Positions 6,933-11,951 of a DNA stretch of 11,951 nt are shown one piece after another. Source of the stretch: an uncultured Muribaculaceae bacterium (lineage in GTDB: Bacteria > Bacteroidota > Bacteroidia > Bacteroidales > Muribaculaceae); NCBI GenBank assembly GCA_947644475.1, contig CANRZQ010000057.1, positions 1 to 11,951 of the forward strand, written 5' to 3'. Below the pieces are notes generated by a model. That model was not told where the DNA came from. It did not search any database and worked only from the letters and a program-made list of their open reading frames with translations. The stretch's first letter is position 1, and every line of letters starts with the position of its first letter. A program made the translations under genes and the position numbers.

Positions 6933-8330
6933 CTATTTGTCGGAGTATCCGGGATTTTGTGTAAGGTTGGGGCAGAGTTCCATCTCATATTTGGGAATGG
7001 GATAGAGATAGTCGTTCTTTGTGATGTTAAGTCCGACTTTTGCCATTGCTGCCTCGGCAGTGTTTGTGCGGATGAGGTCGAACCAGCGGTGGCACTCCAA
7101 GGGGAATTCGAGACGGCGTTCTTCCATGAGCTGCTCGCGGAATTTGTCCTTGTTGTTCAGGTCAGCCGCTTTGTAGGCGGTGGCGCCGCTGCGGGTGCGC
7201 ACTTGGTTGAGATATTTCAGGGCCTCGCTGCCTTCTGATGCGTCGAAACTGATTTCGTTGAGGGCCTCGGCATACATGAGCAGCACGTCGGCGTAGCGGA
7301 TAACGGGCTGGTCGTAGCCTACGTTTTTGGTCGTCAGGTCAAAAGTGTCGTAGAACTTGACGAAAGGCGTGTTGTCCTTGTCAATGTTTATGGTCTCGAT
7401 AAGGCCTTTGCGGGCATCATTGTCTTCATAAGCGGTGCGGAGGGCTCTGTCGAGGAGTGATGCGTTTTTGTAATACTGGTTGAAGTTATGGCCTTCACCG
7501 ACGACCACCTTCGAATAATGCACTACAAACACCATCTCTTTGTTGAGTTTGTTTTCCATTTTGAACACTTCGGCAACATCGGGCAGAAGTTCATACACGC
7601 CATCGAATTCCGGCGACATAAGACGTTGGAGCGTAGTCTTGCAGTCGGCCCATTTTTGCTGTGTGAGATAAACCTTGCCAAGGAGCGCGAGGGCAGCGCC
7701 GGATGTGGCGCGTCCCAATTCTGTCTTGCCATAGGATTTGGGCAGGTTGGTGGCGGCAAAATTCAAGTCGTCGACTATTGCATCGTAGATTTTTGAAGCC
7801 TCGTCGCGGCGGGCGTTCACGCTCTGCTCTGCTGTTATCTGGGTGAGGACAAGAGGCGCGTCGCCCCAGAAGCGGACGATGTTGAAGTACATGAGCGCGC
7901 GGAGAAAGCGGGCTTCCGCTTCAAATTGTATTTTGTTGTCTTCGACAGAGCAGGCTCCGATGTTTTCAATCACGGCGTTGCAGCGCATGATTGTGTGGTA
8001 AGAGTATTGCCATACGGCGGTGATTGCCGCATTGTCGGCGCCGGCGGTGAATTTGTCGATGTTATAGTCGCGGCCGGCGTTTCCTCCGGGGTTCTGGTCC
8101 TCGATGTTGTCGGAACGTGTCTCTGCCATGTTGATGATAAAGTCGCCGTACAACTGCGATTTCTGGAGGTTGGCATAGCATGCGTTCACGGCATTCCGGA
8201 CGTCGCTGTCGTTTTTGTAGAAGTTGGCTGACGCAGCCGATGATTGGGGCAGTTCTTCGAGGAAGTCGTCGCATCCGGCGGCAAACATTCCGAGGGCACA
8301 AAGTGCCACTGTCAATATATGATTTTTCAT
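6933..8330 (-). CDS. SusD/RagB-family surface nutrient-binding lipoprotein
   Basis: This 465-residue outer-surface lipoprotein forms the lid of the paired SusC transporter and binds its substrate. The signal peptide ends in the lipobox AAGC with the lipidated cysteine at residue 20, followed by DDFLEELPQ, usual for mature SusD proteins. Conserved helices of the TPR-like core include AEARFLRALMYF (138-149), PVIRYADVLLMYAEALNE (342-359) and ERRLEFPLECHRWFDLIR (404-421), and the C terminus has YPIPKYEM (443-450) and LTQNPGY. It is somewhat shorter than many glycan-binding SusD proteins, usually around 500-600 residues, so the substrate-binding loops may be reduced. It follows SusC by 18 bases, one operon. 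Family assignment is firm. The substrate is not deducible from the protein itself; a phosphodiester-bearing compound is inferred from the downstream genes. Confidence 0.95.
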   Translation of the reverse strand: MKNHILTVALCALGMFAAGCDDFLEELPQSSAASANFYKNDSDVRNAVNACYANLQKSQLYGDFIINMAETRSDNIEDQNPGGNAGRDYNIDKFTAGADNAAITAVWQYSYHTIMRCNAVIENIGACSVEDNKIQFEAEARFLRALMYFNIVRFWGDAPLVLTQITAEQSVNARRDEASKIYDAIVDDLNFAATNLPKSYGKTELGRATSGAALALLGKVYLTQQKWADCKTTLQRLMSPEFDGVYELLPDVAEVFKMENKLNKEMVFVVHYSKVVVGEGHNFNQYYKNASLLDRALRTAYEDNDARKGLIETINIDKDNTPFVKFYDTFDLTTKNVGYDQPVIRYADVLLMYAEALNEISFDASEGSEALKYLNQVRTRSGATAYKAADLNNKDKFREQLMEERRLEFPLECHRWFDLIRTNTAEAAMAKVGLNITKNDYLYPIPKYEMELCPNLTQNPGYSDK

Positions 8331-8348
8331 AAAAATTATCTGATTGAT

Positions 8349-11300
8349 TTAGAAACTAACGTTAAGGCCGAATACATATGAGCGGGCCACGGGATATGTG
8401 CCGTAATCGATGCCGGGGGTAAGAGGATTGGAGTTTTGCGACACCTCGGGGTTGTAGCCGCTGTAATTGGAGAACGTGAAGGGGTTGTAGGCAGTGAAGT
8501 AGGCGCGTACTTTTTCAAGTCCGGCATGATTGGTCCACTTTTTGGGCAGAGTCACGCCGAAGGTGATGTCGCGGATGCGGAAATATGAGCCGTCTTCGAT
8601 GTGCCATGTCGAGATTGTGCCGTTTTTGCCGGTCGCGCTACGGTTGGCCTGCACGATTTGGCCGTTGCCGGGATTGTCGACGCTGACAAAGCGGTTGAGT
8701 GCGTCGGCCATATTGTTGATAGAGCCTTCCATGTTGTTGATATAGCGGCGGTTGATATTGGCAATCTTGTTGCCGTAGGTGCCTTGTGTCGAAACTGCGA
8801 GGTCGAACCATTTCCATCCCATTTGTGTCGACCAGCCGTAGGTGAATTTGGGCGCGTAGTTGCCTACGATAGCCTTGTCGTCGTCGTTGATCACGCCGTC
8901 GCCGTTCATGTCTTTATACTTGAAGTCGCCTACTTTTGCTCCGGCCACATATGCGATGCGTTTGTCGTTGAGGTCGGCGGCTATGTCGAGTTCTTCCTGG
9001 TTCATGAATATGCCGTCGGTGACGAGGGTGTAATAGTTGCCTATTGATTCGCCGACGCGGGTCACATAGTAGATTACGCTGTTGCAGACAGTCACGATTT
9101 CGTCTACCGTGCCGAGGTCTTTCACTTCGTTTTTATTCATGGCGAAGTTGAAGTTGTTGCTCCATCGGAAGTCGCCGAACTGGTTTTGGGTTGAGAGGGT
9201 GATTTCAAGACCTTTGTTGTTGACCTTGCCTCGGTTTTGAAGCGATGTTCCGAAACCGGAGATATAGGGCACGGGCACTTCAAGAAGCATATTCGATGTG
9301 TTACTGTTGTAGAGGTCGACTTCGAGGCGGAGCATGTTGTTGAGGACGCCGAATTCAAGACCGAGGTTGGTCATGGCAGTCTTTTCCCAGCCAAGGTTGT
9401 CATTGCCGATAGACGAAGGGTAGATGCCCGATACGAGATTGCCGTCGCCGGTGCCGAGAACATAGTTGTCGGTGCCAAGCAGGGCGTATGTGTCGTAGTT
9501 GCCGATGCTGAAATTTCCCGATTGGCCGTAGCTGGCGCGGATTTTCAGGGCGCTGAGCCATGTCTGTTCCTTGAGGAAGTCTTCTTCGGAAAGGTACCAG
9601 CCCACAGATGCCGAAGGGAAGTAGCCCCATTTGTTGTTGGAGCCGAAGCGCGACGAGCCGTCGGCGCGCAGAGAGGCGGATATGAGGTATTTGTGGTCGA
9701 AGTTGTATTGTGCGCGGGCGATAAACGAGGCGAGGGACCAGGCCTCACGGGAAGAATCCCATTTTGTGGCTGCCGTTGAGGCATTGAGGGTGTGGACAAG
9801 GTCGTTGGGATAGCCGTTGCCGGTGATGCGGCTTGCTTCGAGCGATTCGCGTTGCATCGACTGGCCGAGCACTACGGTGAGTTCGTGCACATCGTTGAAG
9901 CGTTTCGAGTAGTTAAGGGTGTTTTCCCAGGTCCAGCCGAAATTGTCTTTTGTGCGCACGGTGCCTTCGGGATTCGACGGCGGCACTTTGTTGGTGGATG
10001 TGGGCAGGGTCGACGGGCGGTAGATTTCGCGGCGGAAACTGTTCCATGTGGCTCCGAATTCAGTCTTGAAGTGGAGGTTGTCGATAATCTCCCAGTCAAA
10101 ATATGCCTGGCCCATCATTTTGTTGCGTTTCATGCGGTCCTTGCGCTCGAGGGCGAGGGCAACGGGGTTGAGCACGGCCTGCTGCTTGTGGCTCCAATTA
10201 TAATTGTCGAAATTATAACTTCCATCTTCGTTGTATACGGGGAAGATGGGGGCTGCGGCCAGGGCGCCGGCCACTACGGTTTCTTTGGTGAAGCGGTCTT
10301 CGGTGGGAACGAGGTCGTAGAGGATATGCGACATGCTCACGTTGGCGCCGAATTTCACATTATTATATTTAACGTTTACTTTGGCGCGGCCGCCGAAAGT
10401 TTCCTGGCCGGAGCCGATTACGATACCGTCTTCCTTGGCGTAGTTGCCGGAGATGAAATAGTCGACGCCGTTTTGTCCGCCGCTTACCGAAAGGGAATGT
10501 TTGGTCGTGATGCCGCTGCGGAACACTTCATCCTGCCAGTCGGTGTCTGTCAGACCCGGCTCGCCATTGATATAAGGCACGATTTCCTCCGGGATGAGGT
10601 AGGTGACGTTTGTCGTTCCGGGTTTTGCGCCCAGATTGGCAAGGCGGGTGGCATTGTCGTCGTTGATGCTGCCTGTGAGTTTCTTGCTTTCGAGCAGGTC
10701 GAGGTATGCCTCGTTGTGTGCGTCGTAGACAAGACGGGCGAAGTCGTAGGCGCCGAGCATGTCGATTTTCTTTGAACGTTCCTGCCAGCCGACATAGCCG
10801 CTGTAATTTACACGGGGCTTGCCCTGCTGGCCGGTCTTAGTGGTGATGATGATTACACCGTTGGCGCCGCGCGAGCCGTCGATGGCCGCTGCCGCGGCGT
10901 CTTTGAGCACCTCGATGCTCTCGATGTCGTTCATGTCGATGCCGCCGAGGGGGTTGATAGAGATGCCGGTGGCGTCGCCCGAAGCGTCGGACTGTGGGAT
11001 GCCGTCGATTACATAAAGAGGGTCGCTGCCTGCTGTGACGGTGCCTGTGCCGCGCACTTTCACCGTTGTGCCGCCACCGGGGATGCCCGTGCCTTGCGAG
11101 ATTTGCACGCCGGGCATGCGGCCTGCGAGGGCTTGCTCGACGCTGTTGGCGGGCATGTCGGCGAGGTCGGAGCCTTTAACGGAAGAAATCGAGGTGGTGA
11201 CGTCGCGTTTGCGTTGCACGCCGTAGCCCACCACTACCACTTCTTCAAGGGCGTTGGCCGTGGGGTCGAGAGTCACTTTCAGCGGCGTGTTGTCCTTTAT

Positions 11301-11831
11301 CGTGACATTGGCGGTCTGATATCCTACATAGGAAACGGCTAAAACGTCGCCTTTTTTAACGTTGGCGAGGTTGAAATCGCCGTCGAGGCCGGTTACGACT
11401 CCGGCAGACGCGCCTTTGGCAATTACAGACGCTCCGATAACCGGCTCGCCGTTTTCATCGAGTACCACGCCCTTTGCGGTAAAAGACGTGGACGCGGCGT
11501 TAGATTTTGCTGATTTTCCGGTCTTGGGCGAGAGGATTATTATATCGTCGGAATGAATCTCGTAATTTAGATTGTTTTCCTCACACAACTTGTCGAGTAC
11601 CGCAGTAAGAGGCGCGTCGGCCATGTTGATTGTTGCGACTTTTGACGCAATCAGGTCGTTGCCGTAAGAAAAAGTTCGGCCGGTTTGTTTTTCAATGGCA
11701 TTAAGGACAGAGGCCAGTGGCGCTTTGTCAAATTTTAAAGTTACATTATCCGCGGCGAAAGCCATTACGGGACTAATCCCGAAAATGAATAATGCAACCA
11801 GCAGTTTAAACAGGTATTTCACTTTTTGCAT
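8349..11831 (-). CDS. SusC/RagA-family TonB-dependent transporter with STN domain
   Basis: This 1160-residue outer-membrane beta-barrel imports substrate using TonB energy together with SusD. In order it has a signal peptide (1-26, ending VMAFA), an STN domain (about 28-102), a carboxypeptidase-regulatory-like domain (about 118-189, GVVLDENGEPVIGASV), a TonB box region EEVVVVGYG (196-204), a plug (about 205-335) with the SusC hallmark DPLYVIDGIP (270-279) and the block ESIEVLKDAAAAAIDGSRG (304-322), then a barrel ending in the aromatic YVFGLNVSF. STN domains in this family contact FecR-type anti-sigma factors, so the locus is probably induced by an ECF sigma pair; none is in the window and it may lie to the right. 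The plug block has Asp where the family normally has Tyr (IYGSR), an oddity. The start is supported by the signal peptide and lies inside a strong hairpin. Length is normal for an STN-containing SusC. Confidence 0.95.
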   Translation of the reverse strand: MQKVKYLFKLLVALFIFGISPVMAFAADNVTLKFDKAPLASVLNAIEKQTGRTFSYGNDLIASKVATINMADAPLTAVLDKLCEENNLNYEIHSDDIIILSPKTGKSAKSNAASTSFTAKGVVLDENGEPVIGASVIAKGASAGVVTGLDGDFNLANVKKGDVLAVSYVGYQTANVTIKDNTPLKVTLDPTANALEEVVVVGYGVQRKRDVTTSISSVKGSDLADMPANSVEQALAGRMPGVQISQGTGIPGGGTTVKVRGTGTVTAGSDPLYVIDGIPQSDASGDATGISINPLGGIDMNDIESIEVLKDAAAAAIDGSRGANGVIIITTKTGQQGKPRVNYSGYVGWQERSKKIDMLGAYDFARLVYDAHNEAYLDLLESKKLTGSINDDNATRLANLGAKPGTTNVTYLIPEEIVPYINGEPGLTDTDWQDEVFRSGITTKHSLSVSGGQNGVDYFISGNYAKEDGIVIGSGQETFGGRAKVNVKYNNVKFGANVSMSHILYDLVPTEDRFTKETVVAGALAAAPIFPVYNEDGSYNFDNYNWSHKQQAVLNPVALALERKDRMKRNKMMGQAYFDWEIIDNLHFKTEFGATWNSFRREIYRPSTLPTSTNKVPPSNPEGTVRTKDNFGWTWENTLNYSKRFNDVHELTVVLGQSMQRESLEASRITGNGYPNDLVHTLNASTAATKWDSSREAWSLASFIARAQYNFDHKYLISASLRADGSSRFGSNNKWGYFPSASVGWYLSEEDFLKEQTWLSALKIRASYGQSGNFSIGNYDTYALLGTDNYVLGTGDGNLVSGIYPSSIGNDNLGWEKTAMTNLGLEFGVLNNMLRLEVDLYNSNTSNMLLEVPVPYISGFGTSLQNRGKVNNKGLEITLSTQNQFGDFRWSNNFNFAMNKNEVKDLGTVDEIVTVCNSVIYYVTRVGESIGNYYTLVTDGIFMNQEELDIAADLNDKRIAYVAGAKVGDFKYKDMNGDGVINDDDKAIVGNYAPKFTYGWSTQMGWKWFDLAVSTQGTYGNKIANINRRYINNMEGSINNMADALNRFVSVDNPGNGQIVQANRSATGKNGTISTWHIEDGSYFRIRDITFGVTLPKKWTNHAGLEKVRAYFTAYNPFTFSNYSGYNPEVSQNSNPLTPGIDYGTYPVARSYVFGLNVSF

Positions 11832-11880
11832 CTTAAATTAATGATTGGTTCTATCAGTAAAGATGCAAGAAATACCTGTT
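11809..11880 (-). promoter_or_regulatory. Long leader hairpin burying the SusC start codon
   Basis: AACAGGTATTTC (11809-11820, inside SusC codons 5-8) is the exact reverse complement of 11869-11880 in the leader. Further in, 11826-11834, which contains the start codon at 11829-11831, pairs exactly with 11860-11868. The leader side is unbroken over 21 bases; the coding side has one 5-base bulge (11821-11825). The loop is 25 bases. In the transcript this would hide the start codon and the first eight codons in a 21-bp stem, which suggests translational control. Confidence 0.7.
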
Positions 11881-11886
11881 GGTACT

Positions 11887-11894
11887 CAAAAATT
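11887..11894 (-). promoter_or_regulatory. Possible -7 element of the SusC promoter
   Basis: AATTTTTG on the minus strand is one mismatch from TAnnTTTG and lies 6 bases before the leader hairpin, which would put the transcript start close to the first paired base. No TTG is found at -33 spacing, which fits a weak or alternative (ECF) sigma promoter. The rest of 11895-11951 is AT-rich, and I see no gene in it. Confidence 0.3.
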
Positions 11895-11951
11895 TTTATG
11901 TTTTATAACATGTTTTTGCTTTTTGAGGCTAAAAAATACATAATTCAGTCC

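Noticed and set aside
9792..10775. Plus-strand open frame of 327 codons opposite SusC
   Set aside because: Opposite the conserved SusC barrel; the valine/glycine-rich product has no motif, consistent with GC-skewed codon usage.
11895..11920. AT-rich partial palindrome (ATGTT...AACAT) upstream of SusC as an operator
   Set aside because: The arms are only 5 bp in AT-rich DNA; not enough to claim a binding site.

Overview
The window looks like chromosomal DNA of a gut-type member of the Bacteroidales. A Muribaculaceae-like genome fits, but the sequence does not prove the family. The evidence is a SusC/SusD outer-membrane pair, a Bacteroidetes-restricted DUF4254 gene next to a GT9 glycosyltransferase, and two close matches to the Bacteroidetes housekeeping promoter (TTTG or TTG about 20 bases before TAnnTTTG). 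The genes have GC-rich codons, while the promoter regions are AT-rich. All seven supported genes lie on the minus strand, so transcription runs from high to low coordinates. There is no RNA gene, CRISPR array, transposase, integrase or plasmid function that I can see.

Region 4595-11831 reads as one nutrient-scavenging locus, in transcription order: a TonB-dependent SusC-like porin with an N-terminal STN signalling domain; a SusD-like surface lipoprotein 18 bases downstream; a hairpin-rich spacer of 116 bases; an exported glycerophosphodiester phosphodiesterase (GDPD); and, 5 bases later, a GlpT/UhpT-type organophosphate:phosphate antiporter of the inner membrane. The inferred logic is that SusCD captures and imports a phosphodiester-containing molecule, GDPD releases sn-glycerol-3-phosphate or a related phosphoester in the periplasm, and the antiporter brings it into the cytoplasm. 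The STN domain suggests control by a FecR-type anti-sigma/ECF sigma pair, which would lie beyond the right edge.

Region 2814-4509 is a two-gene envelope-glycan unit with its own promoter (4548-4581): DUF4254, then a heptosyltransferase-like GT9 that overlaps it by 14 bases. A palindromic repeat closes the unit and overlaps the GT9 stop codon. A related copy lies between SusD and GDPD.

Region 77-2665 is a secreted 862-residue protein with an N-terminal repeat or propeller-like part, two Fn3-like domains, two choice-of-anchor-J-type jelly-roll domains and a short C-terminal sorting-type tail. It has its own promoter (2716-2747) and a strong intrinsic terminator (21-50).

The most striking non-coding signal is at the SusC start. 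The first bases of the putative leader pair almost perfectly with the first eight codons (12 bp plus 9 bp, one 5-base bulge), burying the start codon. This could be a translational switch or, less likely, an invertible segment.
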